A stretch of 64,000 nt of DNA from Sambucus nigra (Eukaryota > Streptophyta > Magnoliopsida > Dipsacales > Adoxaceae), in the NCBI GenBank assembly GCA_949130495.1, contig CASBWL010000422.1, positions 744,001 to 808,000 of the forward strand, given 5' to 3'. Below the pieces are notes generated by a model. The model searched no databases. It was given only the letters and a program-made list of their open reading frames with translations, and was not told the DNA's origin. Below are positions 48,880 to 59,589 of this stretch, piece by piece. The position numbers and the translations under genes are program-made. The stretch's first letter is position 1, and each line of letters starts with the position of its first letter.

Positions 48880-49690
48880 TAACGTCATTAAGTTGGTCAA
48901 TTATGAGGATAAACATCATAATTTGGTGACCTCAAACCTTAAACATCATTATTTGGTGAAAATTGAAACATCATTATTTGGTGAAAAATATGAGGTGGAA
49001 CATCATAATTTGGTGACCTTAGACCTTGGAACATCATTAAGTTGGTGAAAATATGAGGTTAAATATCATAATTTGGTGACCTCAAACCTAAAACATCATT
49101 ATTTGGTGAAAAATATGAGGTGGAACATCATAGTTTAGTGACCTCAGACCTTGGAACATCATAATTTGGTGACCTCAAACCTTAAACGTCATTATTTGGT
49201 GAAAATTGGAGCACCATTATTTGGTGAAAAATATGAGGTGGAACATCATAGTTTGGTGACCTCAGACATTGGAACATCATTAAGTTGGTGAAAACATAAG
49301 GTGGAACATAATAAGTTGGTGACCTCAAACCTTTAACATCATTATTTGGTGAAAAATATGAGGTGGAACATCATAAGTTGGTGACCTTAAATCTTTAACA
49401 TCATTATTTGGTGAAAATATAAGGTGAAACATCTTAGTTTGGTGACCTCAGACCTTGGAACATCATTAAGTTGGTGAAAATATGAGGTGGGACATCATAA
49501 GTTGGTGACCTTAGACCTTTGACCTTAAAAATCATTATTTGGTGAAAATTAAGAGGTAAAACATCATAATGTGGTGGCCTCAGACCTTAAACATCATTAT
49601 TTGGTAAAATATGAGAATAAAACATCATAATGTGGTGGCCTCAGACCTTAAACATCACTATCTGGTGAAAATCAGAGGTAAAACATCGCA
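48880..49690 (+). repeat. minisatellite between G1 pol and the antisense ORF
   Basis: About a dozen imperfect units of roughly 60-70 bp, made of alternating halves 'aacatcattatttggtga' and 'aacatcataatttggtgac', each followed by aaatatgaggt or ctcagacctt. Tandem repeats in the 3' non-coding region are known for Tat-lineage elements and have been proposed as seeds of satellite DNA. 49691-49901 is AT-rich and uneventful. Confidence 0.9.
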
Positions 49691-49901
49691 ATTATATGTG
49701 CAATACCAACATATAAATTACAAGCAAAACATCGTATAAAGTAATAAAATTTGAAGAAGTTGAACTAATGATATCATAAAAAGGGTTCAGAGTTACAAAA
49801 CAGAGTATTAAGAGCCTTCATCAAAGTTCATAAAAATAAGAGTTACAGACAAGAGGCGGAATCAAAATTACAACTATTGAAAAGATTCACAAGAAAAGAG
49901 C

Positions 49902-52332
49902 TTAGGTCTTGGCAGGAGCTGACCCACCAACATATACATTCGTTTTCTCATGGTCGACGTTCATGACTTTAACTCCATCATCATGATGAGTAGCGTCTTC
50001 TATCTCAGTGACCTCGAGAGGAGCAATCTCGGCTGGAGAAGCATCAACCTCTTCAACTTCCTGCAAGGCCTAAGCGAACCAAGGGTCCCCAAAGCTGAGA
50101 CCAACAAAGTCTGAGGCAGACAAGGCCCAAGACTCACCCTCCTTCATAGCTGCCCATTTGCCAGTCGCTTTGATACCCTCTCTAGGTATTCAAAGCCGAA
50201 ACTGACAAATTCATCTGAGACCTTGTATTCTTCAATGGCCTTCTCAGCAGCATCTTCCAAATCAGCCTTGACTGCAGCATTAACCTTAGACTGAAGAATG
50301 TCATCCTTGGCCTTTAGAGCTTTATCATGATCCTATTTGAGCTGAAACGTGTCATTATCTCTCTGCTTAATGACCCCGTTCAACCTTGCAATCTCTACAG
50401 TCAGAGAGGCCTCAACCTTCTCGGCCTCCTGACCCTTTTCTATAAGGGGCATCTTCTTCAAAGTCCAATCAACAAGACGATGAAAAGATAAGATACCATG
50501 CAGAAGAAGATCAGGTGTATGAACAGAAGAGTTATAATTTCTAAAAGGATGATGTTAACTTGTGGAGAGGAAATGAGCAAAACAATGATACCTGGATTGA
50601 CTTGTGGAGAGAAAACTCGGTCAGTAATGGGACATTTAATGCGCGTAGGAAATGCTTATCTTCCTCAGTCATTATTGCACCTATAATATCGGTAGCCTTC
50701 AGACTATGGACGATTAGTCTATCTTTAATCTTGAGCTGAGATAGATGAGCAGCAAAGGCATCGTTTGTAGAGATAGGGATGCCACGATCCCTGGCCTGGG
50801 TCTTGCTCGGCCTCGTATGTATAGGCTCGACCGTGGACTTTCTCTTTTTATTGGCGCCAGCCCTATAAGTGCCCATGTTCCTTTTTTATGCCGATGGTGG
50901 TTCACTCTTACCAACTCTCTTTTCCATGAGCTTCACCAGACTAGGAGCAGACATCTCCCAAAGCTCGTCTAGTATACCTGCTGTACGCTCTACAAGATAA
51001 GTCCCTGAGTTAGTCAGTCAGAGATTAAAAATATAAGAGGTATGACTTGGGTAAGAAAAATATTGAAGACTTACAAATCTCTTCCAAAGGGTCACCCCCT
51101 AAATCTGTCTGAGATAGGTAGTGGGGGGTCATCAGAAGCTCATATTTAACGAGACGACCTTTCTCGCCCTGATTGTGAAGGTCCTCAACATTTTTGTAGT
51201 TATCCTGGATAAGACTAGGGTCGGCTTTGGCAGCAAGGGAGACCTTCACCCATCTCAGAGGGGTCCTTGGAGCCGATGTTCCAGAAGCCTCATCTGAACC
51301 AAATTCCCATGCCCTGGAAACAAAGAAGTACAGAGGTTTCCAATTATGGTTTGAAGTTTGGGTAACCAAAAGAATTTTCTTCTCTGATTTCCTAGCTAGG
51401 AAGTGATAATAGCTGGGGTGATTTTTAGCAGACGAAGGAACATAACAACCTATAAAAACTCAAACTGGAAGGTCTGAATGGTGAATAGCCCTCCAAAGGC
51501 CGATAGCCCCAATCATAACCCTCCAGGCATTTGGGGATAGTTGCAAATGGGCAAGATTTATATGAGAAAGTATAACTCTGATGGTTAGGTGAATAGGAAG
51601 ATGAAATCCCAACTTAAACATCTACTCATAAATACAGATTTCTCCATCTCGGCAATCGAAGGCCCTCTCATACTTCAGAGGTTTCCTAAGGATGATTGAA
51701 GAATCTATGAAATAGAGGTTCCTGAAAGTAAGAAGGTCGTACTCGTTGACGGTACTCTTATACTCTAACGCCTTAGAGGTATTAAGATCGTTACCTTCAT
51801 CATTGACACCATCCCTAGTAAAATCGGTCTGGGCAGTTGTAGAGGCATCACCAGGAAACCTCTGAGTAAATTTAACCCCGGTGGTAGTCGATATCGGAAT
51901 GGCATCAATGGGAATCAGAATTGCTACGCTGGGCCCTAAGATTTCAACATCGAAAGACTTACGTGAAGTGCTAGCACCTTGGTGGGACGATGTATGTCTA
52001 GAAACCTCGGCCTCCTCAGGAACCTCGCGTTACCTAGGAGAATAATCCATAGCCTCTTTAAAAGAGTCTACAGATTAACCTGCTTTAGACTTTGACATAG
52101 GGTCTGAGGACTCAGACATTGGGACAGGATCCTCAGGAGCCTCTGCAAGCTCAGTAGGCTCTGTAGGCTCAGGGTATATGACCTTTAGTGGAGGAGGAAA
52201 AATTTATTTGAGGGGAAAGGCCTCAGCATTACGAGCTTCCTCTTGGGCTAGCTCTATTTGCCTAATCTTCTCAAAGGTCTTCTCGCAAAGAGATGGGAAT
52301 TTTTCTATAAGTTGGTACAAGGGTCTGAGCAT
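49902..52332 (-). pseudogene. antisense accessory ORF of G1 (broken)
   Basis: Start ATG at 52332 (MLRPLYQLIEKFPSLCEK); stop TAA at 49902 after GGSAPAKT. In order: acidic Ser/Pro-rich stretch, SSIILRKPLKYERAFD (about 51690), NAWRVMIGAIGLWRAIHHSD (about 51500), NHPSYYHFLARKSEKKILLV (about 51410), TQTSNHNWKPLYFFVSRAWE (about 51350), then an intron-like gap (51070-51000). A basic TRPSKTQARDRGIP block (about 50800) and a coiled-coil-like acidic tail follow. It matches T1's antisense ORF along its length with shared gaps in coding. A handful of stops interrupt it. Such ORFs are known from Tat-lineage elements; the role of the protein is unknown. Confidence 0.75.
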
Positions 52333-52881
52333 AAGGAAGATGACACTACACTTGAGGGAAAGACTAAACTACAAACAGGTATACTACTTAAAGAACCTAA
52401 ATTAAAGATCAAAGTGTGGAAATTAAAAGGTCTCAAATGAAGAACACCAAGAACACTCAAGGGTAGGTCACCAGAGAAGGTGACCAAAAATTCTCCAGAA
52501 GCCAAAAATAAGGAAGTCTGTGGCTAAGGAAATCTCAGAGCAACCTGGAATGGCCCGAGCGCCACTCAGCCACTGCTCTCTTACCACTACAACCACTTAA
52601 CATTGGAAGAAACTCTCGCCAAAAAAATGAAAAGTCATCGAAAAAGCTTAAACCCATAAATGAAAAGTTGACAAATAACTAGAGAGAAGGAGAGCGATAC
52701 CTGAGTATGATGGAAGAAGGAAGAGACTTAAGAGGTAAAGAACCTTCAATCACAGCCAGCAATTGAGGTTCTGCAGCAAAGAAAGCTTAGGCACAAAGAT
52801 GAGAAGAAAAAAAGTGAGGAAAGAGAAGAAGGTTTTGAACCTACTCAATGATGGGGCATGATTTCCAATGTCCCCATCATT
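52333..52881 (-). promoter_or_regulatory. leader and inverted-repeat promoter region of the G1 antisense ORF
   Basis: Arms aatgatgggg (52847-52856) and ccccatcatt (52872-52881) enclose 15 bases. On the minus strand a pyrimidine-rich leader follows. The position and spacing match the inverted repeat upstream of T1's antisense ORF (4458-4496), although the TATTTAAA of T1 reads ggttcaaa here. Confidence 0.4.
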
Positions 52882-53033
52882 ATCCTTGGAAACCAAAAAG
52901 ACACCTTGGGGAATACGTTAGTCACTTCAGTGAGGGACATATGTCAATGAACCACTTCACACCCCAAGGCACTAAAATAAACTCACCCTCAGCCTAGCAT
53001 AACCCTCAATCACCTACTCACATAGGAGACTAA

Positions 53034-53048
53034 GGTCTAGGGGGTGAT
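53034..53048 (+). promoter_or_regulatory. G1 polypurine tract
   Basis: gtctagggggtgat precedes the TG of the right LTR, the mirror of the C-rich tract beside the T1 LTR at 4270. Confidence 0.7.
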
Positions 53049-53898
53049 TGATATGCCCAAAGTGTACCCTCGTACTCAGGGTCACCAACCTCGGCCTGTC
53101 TTACAGCCAAGTTGACAAGAATCTCACAACTGCCATCAGAAAGGTCATATGCTGCAAGGTCACCTCTCTATTACTAAACTCGGCTCTGCAGCAGCCGAGG
53201 TCAATAGCGCCATATGGGGACAGGTTATCCTCAACATCCTACTCTGCTTGCGTCGACATTACATCTCACCTTTGTACCTAACCTCGTCCAGTCTTCCCGA
53301 TCGAGGTCATCATAGCTATGAATAAGAAAAAGCAACACCGTCAGACTTCACCAACCTCGTACTCGTCTAGGCCGAGGTTACATCAGTTAGGGACACAAGT
53401 CCGAGCATATACAAGCACATGTAAGGTTTGGAACACGTGGGCAAGTCAGTTATAATAGAATCATTCCCCTCACGTGAGGGAATATTACAATCATCATTAT
53501 CTACATATGATCAGCCAGGTGTCAGCAGGATACTGGTTCGATCCTCATACACATGCTCATTGAATGCTTGGGGGGTACATTATACCCTCAAGCACTATAT
53601 AGAGAGGTCTTCCTATACCTTGTAAAAGGATTGATAATTCCAACCCTAGATAAAACTCTGTTGGTTTACACAGTAGAGAGATAAATCTTGAGAGATTGTA
53701 TATATGGTCGTTAGTGCCTTCATCTAATGAAACTACTCACACACTCACAGTGGACATAGGCCAGATTGGCTGAACCAGTTATATACTAGTGTTCATCCTC
53801 TTCTCCTCACCTCATTCTACTCGACATTTACTCTTATGTTGTCATTGTTATTGCTAGTTTGATCTTATCAACAGCTCATACCGGTAGTGTTGTTTTCA
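53049..53898 (+). repeat. G1 right LTR, 850 bp
   Basis: Begins TGATATGCCC and ends gttttca. Clearly paired with 31809-32659, with scattered substitutions. It is followed by a primer site rather than flanking DNA, so it acts as 3' LTR of one unit and 5' LTR of the next. Confidence 0.9.
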
Positions 53899-54362
53899 GC
53901 ATCATCATTTTAGCACCGTCTATGGGAACGAAAAGATTCATCTCTTCCTCTTTTGTTGCTTTACTTCATCGGAGACTCTGGTGGTGAACCAGGCCTCACC
54001 CTTTGTGTGGAGTTTTTTCACCATTTAAAGAGGTCCCTTAAGGTTTCCAAGATCTATAGTCCTCTCATCAAAAGTTCAAGCATAAAGCACCGGAGTTACC
54101 ACCACCTCCTCCACCATCTGGTGTTGGAGGACCCTATTCCAGCCAAGCACCACCCCAGTCTGAGATGGATGAGGTGGAATCAGCCTTGAAGTCCTTGGAT
54201 ACAACTCAGCAAGTGATGGAGGGGAAACTTGCCCAGCTAAGCCAAAACATAATGAAACCACCTGGGGTCTCACCGGAGATGATTACTCCGGCAGCTGCTC
54301 ATCCACATCATAAGGCCAGGGGACCACCCTAGGCACCACGAAAGGACCAACCTACTCCTCAC
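53899..54362 (+). repeat. second, truncated G1 leader and gag start
   Basis: Matches 32660-33118 throughout: a primer site 'agcaccgtctatggga', the proline-rich gag start (here with the ATG changed to ATA, near 54082) and the tract 'ggaccaacctactcctca' at its end. At 54362 the match stops abruptly and unrelated DNA begins. Confidence 0.88.
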
Positions 54363-55329
54363 CATGACTTTGTTCATAATGAACAAATTTATGATACACC
54401 AAATCTGGCAATTGGTCATGGACTTTATCCTTAACTAGGATTGTGGGTCACGGCAAAATTTCGTGACCATCTAGGGCATGACCATTTTCTTGGGTTACGA
54501 CCCAAATCCCTTGCCAATCAGGGGTCACAGCTCTGAGGCTCACAGTTAATGGTCACGAACTTTGTCCCTGACCTATACACACTTGTGGTCAGGGCTTTGG
54601 GCCGTGACCCAATCCAAGGCATCTAAAAAATGGTCACGGCTTGGATCTTTGACCCTTTACGGGCATAACAAAAAAAATACAAATGGTCAGGGCTTTATGC
54701 TGTGACCTTAGTTACATATGACAAAAAATGGTCATGACTTTAGGTCGTGACCCTCCTAATATGTGGCAAAAAAAATGGTCAAGGCTTTTGGCCGTGACCC
54801 TACTTATATGAAATTAAAAAAAAAATTATAAATATGGTCACAACTTTAGGCCGTGACCCACTTTATGCGTGGAAAAAAATAAAAATGGTCATGGATTTTG
54901 TCCACGACCATTTTTATCTATAAAAAATTGGGCATAATTTTTCTATTTTCTGGACATTCTATAACCTGTTAATTTAAAACGTGCGTAATGTAAAGCTTGC
55001 ACGGCTATAAAATTTAACAATAAAATTAAAAAAAATCCCGCATGGCCATAAAACTAAATAATAAAATTATAAAATCCCGCACGTCAATAAAATTAAAAAA
55101 TAAAATTACAAAAGCCTGCACACCTATAACACAATAAAAAAAGTAATCTTGAATTTCAATAACATTGTATAAAAAATCTTCATGTTTTGAACCATTGCCT
55201 TTTTCGTGTGTTCCATGTGGATAAAAGAAAATAATGCAATGTTATCCTGCAAAAAAAAGGATACAAAAAAGAGATGATATCAGTAACAAACTAATTTTAA
55301 AAAAATCGGACTCATGCTGAAAAATTGGA
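54363..55329. repeat. unclassified repeat with palindromic GGTCACGGC...GCCGTGACC units
   Basis: Between 54400 and 54930 an imperfect 24-26 bp palindrome (ggtcacggct...ggccgtgaccc) recurs about ten times at 50-80 bp spacing, in the style of the subterminal zone of a CACTA or similar DNA transposon. No CACTA end is clear at the left border (tcctca|ccatgac). 54930-55329 is AT-rich with some 'aaaattaaaaaataaaatta' repetition. Confidence 0.55.
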
Positions 55330-55503
55330 TATACGTGTTATAATTATCATCATATTCTCAAACTGGGAGTCCCATTACCACTCAATCAGTTTTTACGAGT
55401 TATATTGGTCCCGTGCGAGGTGTTCGCGCCTCTTACGGGGCCATTTGGGGGGGTGTTTTGGGTTTTCGCCCTATAATGACATGTTTTTAAGCATAAGTCT
55501 AGA
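55330..55503 (+). repeat. isolated unit of the 167 bp satellite
   Basis: One full unit of the satellite found at 59590-62149, containing ttatcatcatattctcaaac, tggtcccgtgcgaggtgttc and gcataagtctaga, lies to the left of the RTE element. Confidence 0.88.
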
Positions 55504-55535
55504 TCATCATCATCGTCATCCTTGCCTTACTCCCG

Positions 55536-57382
55536 TCATATGGGGCCGACCACATGGATTCTCCTTTTCCATTCTAATCTGTTATATGCATTATTATCAT
55601 TCAACTTTAATTCCTTAAGGTCTCTCCTAATAATTTCCTCCCACGATATCTTAGGGCGAAGACCTTTTCTTTTACCCTCTATTTCCAACAATCTTCCTCT
55701 TGTTATGGGGGAATATAGTGGTCTACGCAATACATGACCGTACCACCTAAGTCTATTTTCTCTTAATTTATCGCTAATGGGAGCTACACCTAACTTTTCT
55801 CTCACGTATTGGTTTTTTATTTTGTCCTTTCTTGTAATTCCTATCATCCACCGGAGCATCCTCATCTCATTTACATGGAGACTTTGTTCATAGTTTTTCT
55901 TTAACACCCAACACTCTGCTCCATACAGGACCGCTGGCCTAACAATTATTCTATAAAATTTTCCTTTTAATTTATTAGTTATCCTTGTATCGCATAAAAC
56001 CCCACTCGTTTGTCTCCATTTCATCCAACCAGTTGATATTCTACTCGTAATATCCCCATCACTTAATAACATTGAACCAAGATAATGAAATTTATTATTT
56101 TGGTAAATCACTTTTTCTTCAGTCTCTAACCTTATGCTACTCAATGCCTCGTTATTAAATTTACAATATACAAATTCCATTTTATTTTTACTGATTCTTA
56201 GACCTTTAGATTCTAAGGCTTTTCTCCAAGTATCTACTCTCATCGCTAAGCCTTCCTTTGAAGGGTCTACTAAAACTATATCATCCGCAAACAACATACA
56301 CCTTGGGATATCTTCTTATATATCCTTAGTAATCTCATCCAAGACTACGATAAATAAATAAATAAATAAGGAATTAAGACCGATCCTTGATGTAAACCCA
56401 CTTTAATCGTAAAGACATTAGTTTCTCAACATATAGTCCCTACTCTAGTCTTTGTGTTGTCATACATATCTTCAATAACTTTAATATAACTCAAAAAGAT
56501 TCTTTTCCTCTTTAAAGCCCATCAAATTTTATCCCTAGGTTCTCTATCATAAGCCTTTTCTAGATCTATAAAGACCATATATAAATTTTTATTCTTACTT
56601 CTACATTACTCATAATTGTCGTAATAAGTAAATAACTTCCGTGGTTGATCTCCCTGGAATAAATCCAAATTGATTGTCCAAAATAGTTGAATTATTTCTT
56701 AATCTTTATTCTATTACCTTTTCCCATAACTTCATAGTGTGAATCATCAGTTTGATTCCTCTATAATTACCTCAATTTGTATATCCCCTTTATTTTTAAA
56801 CAACGGTATTATTGGGCTTTTCCTCCACTCATCTGACTTGTTTCCTTATTTTAAATTTTTATTAAATAAGCGTGTTAGCCATTATAACCCTAGACTTTCA
56901 AGGGTTCTCCAAACCTCTATGGCCATTTTATCCAGGCCAACCTCTTTATTCTTACCCATTTTTCTTATTAATATATCCACTTCTTTTTCAGTAATCGGAC
57001 ATACCATTTATATATTCTGTTCAATGTTCTCGACATCTTTTCTCGGATATTTTTCATTCAATAATCCCTGAAAATACTCTTCCCATCTATCTAAAATTTC
57101 TTTAACGTTAATTAATATATTTTGATTTATGTCTTTTATACACTTAACTGGACCCATATCCCTTATCAATCTGTCTTTATTCTTTGCCAATTTATATATT
57201 TCCTTTTCACCTTCCTTGGTACCTAACTTATTATAAAGATTATCTAGTGCATTTTGTTGCGCATTTTTAATAATATTTTTTACTTCTCTTTTTAACTTCT
57301 TATGCTTTTCTAAATCTTCTTGATTTTTACTCTTTTGCCATTCTTTAAAACTTACTCGTATCTTTTGTATTATCTTTTGCAC
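55536..57382 (-). pseudogene. RTE reverse transcriptase region
   Basis: The longest open part is 56297-55536, opening MLFADDIVLVD, which carries the RT catalytic Asp pair in FADD. It then runs through the thumb and connection to a terminal VVGPI. Upstream (57382-56300) the same protein is cut by stops, with a lysine-rich linker ('IQKIRVSFKEWQKSKNQEDL') at 57380-57320 and the RT fingers near 56700. It would copy its RNA into DNA at a nicked target. Confidence 0.85.
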
Positions 57383-57399
57383 TTCCTCATTCCACCACC

Positions 57400-58320
57400 A
57401 AGTCTCCTTTTTTTATGAATCTTTTTCCTTTAGTCTCACCTAAAACTTGTTGATTTAAAATTTTCATTCCAATACCATTTCATGTTTAACAAACACTTTT
57501 GTCTAAATTCAATCTCTTTGCATCCATTTAAATCCTTTAATTTTATATTTTGATAACCTATTTTCTCTTTTCAATACTTAAATCCTTTAATCGCTAAATT
57601 TATTACTAATAGACGATGTTGATTTTTTAAGCTTCCACCTGGTATAACTTTACAGTCTTTGCATGTATACAAGTCTCTTCTTCTAAGTAAGCAATAGTCA
57701 ATTTGAGTTTTATTTTCTTCGCTTTTAAAAGTTATTAAATTTTCTTTCCCTGTTTTAAAAAATGTGTTTGCTAATGCTAGATCATATGCCTTAGCAAATT
57801 CTAAGATAGTTTTCCCTCCTTCATTACTCTTACCAAAACCACAACCTCCATGTATACTTGGATAACCATCCCATTCTACTCCTATATGACCATTTAAGTC
57901 TCATCCCCAAAATATGTTTTCATGCATAGGAATTTGTTGTAATTCTTCATCCAATAATTCCTGAAATAATTTATTTACATTTTCATCTAAAACTCCTTGG
58001 GGCACGTAAGAACTTATAATATTCAATATTGTTTTATCTAAGACAACCTTAATACTCATTAATCTATCTCCCTATCGTTTAACATCCACTACTTTATCTT
58101 TCATATAGTGATCAATAACAATACCCAACCTATTTCTACGATTATCTATCCCTCCCGAGTAAAATAGTTTATAACCTTCTCCTATCTTTCTAGTCTTATC
58201 ACCTTTCCACTTAGTTTTTTGCAGGCATGCTATGTTGATTTTCCTCCATTTTAAGGCATCCATGAGTTCTTTACACTTGCCAGTTAGTGTTCCTAAATTC
58301 CATGTACCAATTTTGATTTA
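57400..58320 (-). pseudogene. RTE apurinic endonuclease region
   Basis: GTWNLGTL, then CLQKTKWKGDKTRKIGEGYKL, opens the endonuclease; RRNRLGIVIDHYMKDKVVDV follows to a stop near 58072. GGCGFGKSNEGGK (about 57840) and TQIDYCLLRRRDLY (about 57695) correspond to later endonuclease motifs, including the region before the catalytic His. Frames are broken by several stops. Confidence 0.8.
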
Positions 58321-58440
58321 TGTCTATTATTTTTATTTACGTTCCTTCTTTTGATTAGAGAATCCATCACAAGATTTTACATAGATTTTACAGTCGGCTG
58401 TCAACCAGACACTAACCCACCTCGTTTCATATACGGACTT

Positions 58441-59589
58441 GGGAACCAACAATGGTAGAGATAAAGAGATTAATTGATTATTTATTTATTTAATTAATTA
58501 CTCTTATAGATAAAAATGAAAAATAAAAGTTTTAACAACTAAATGCACAGTACAATATATATACCATAATAATTATACTACACAAATATAACATATCTAA
58601 ATAAAAAATTATACAAATTTACTTGTATAGTAAATAATGGAAATAACACAACTGGGTATTGCAAATCGACCGACAATGAGACGTCTTGCAGTGTTTCTCT
58701 CTCACACAAATATACTTGAAAGCAAAGAAGCCATGTTACAGAATATACAACCTTAAATCGATCGATCACAACCCTATTATACTTTGAGGTTGAACTATTG
58801 TGTTCAATCCCAAAATTAATGTCCTTAACCCGTGAAAAAATGGGAAACTCTTAACCCTTTGATAAATTGAACCTAACAAGAATTAACATACAAATTAAAC
58901 AATCACCTCCTCAAGTTGAAAACCCTAATATACTACCAAATTCCAATAGTCCCTCACCACCACAACACGAACAACAATCAAAGCAAAAAAACCCTATAAT
59001 TGTAACTCTAAATCCATATAACCAATTCCAGATTTGGATTTACAAAAATTGTCAAACCCTGATGATGATCTATTGAAGACCTTCAGCTATCTCAATTATT
59101 GACTTTTAATAATTGGCTACAAACTAGAATTTGGTTCGATAATTGAATGTTTTAGGTCGGCTACTAAATGGCTTAGCAGAAAATAATCAGTTACACCGAA
59201 CAAGCTCCAAATCTGGTAATATAAAAAATTGTCCCCCCAAAAGGGTAAAGATGAACTAGTGTGAAGAATATAGATAAAAAAAATTCCAAATTAACACTCC
59301 AACAACTGGTATCATCCCCGTGTCATAGCAGATCTAGCATAACCTTGTTAAAATTGTAATGAAATCAAATTGGATTTGTTATACCAAATCAGATGTGGTA
59401 CAATCGTATTCTAGTATGAAGAAATGAAAAAGAAGAAAAAAATATAAGAACTCCAAGAACTTGTATGGCCGAACGAGTCTTGAAGAAGAAATATCCAGAA
59501 AAATAATCGCGTGTACAGATCTTTAAAGAAGAGCAACTGAAGCAACCCTATTGTCGGCTTTTACAGAACCACCTTGACAAAACTTTTGT
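58441..59589. other. AT-rich stretch, no recognised gene
   Basis: Lies between the RTE 5' end and the satellite array. The open frames (for example 58867-59076) have no recognisable domain. It may be a separate insertion into the array or an edge of array-flanking DNA. Confidence 0.4.

Larger units (their letters stand above)
55504..58440 (-). mobile_element. RTE-type non-LTR retrotransposon (LINE), minus orientation
   Basis: Reading on the minus strand: 5' region from about 58440; an apurinic endonuclease starting GTWNLGTLTGKCKELMDA (58310) and continuing LKWRKINIACLQKTKWKGD; then an RT with FIPGRSTTE (near 56670) and the centre FADDIVLVD (56290-56264). The C-terminal region (56263-55536) has FHYLGSMLLSDGDI, MRMLRWMIGITRKDKI and RLRWYGHVLRRP. 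The 3' end is a short (GATGAT)n tail (near 55504-55520), usual for plant RTEs. Multiple frameshifts and stops are present. It lies beside satellite units, with no clear target duplication. Confidence 0.88.

Noticed and set aside
48880..49690. CRISPR-like array
   Set aside because: The units are contiguous and diverged with no unique spacers; this is a plant minisatellite inside a retrotransposon.
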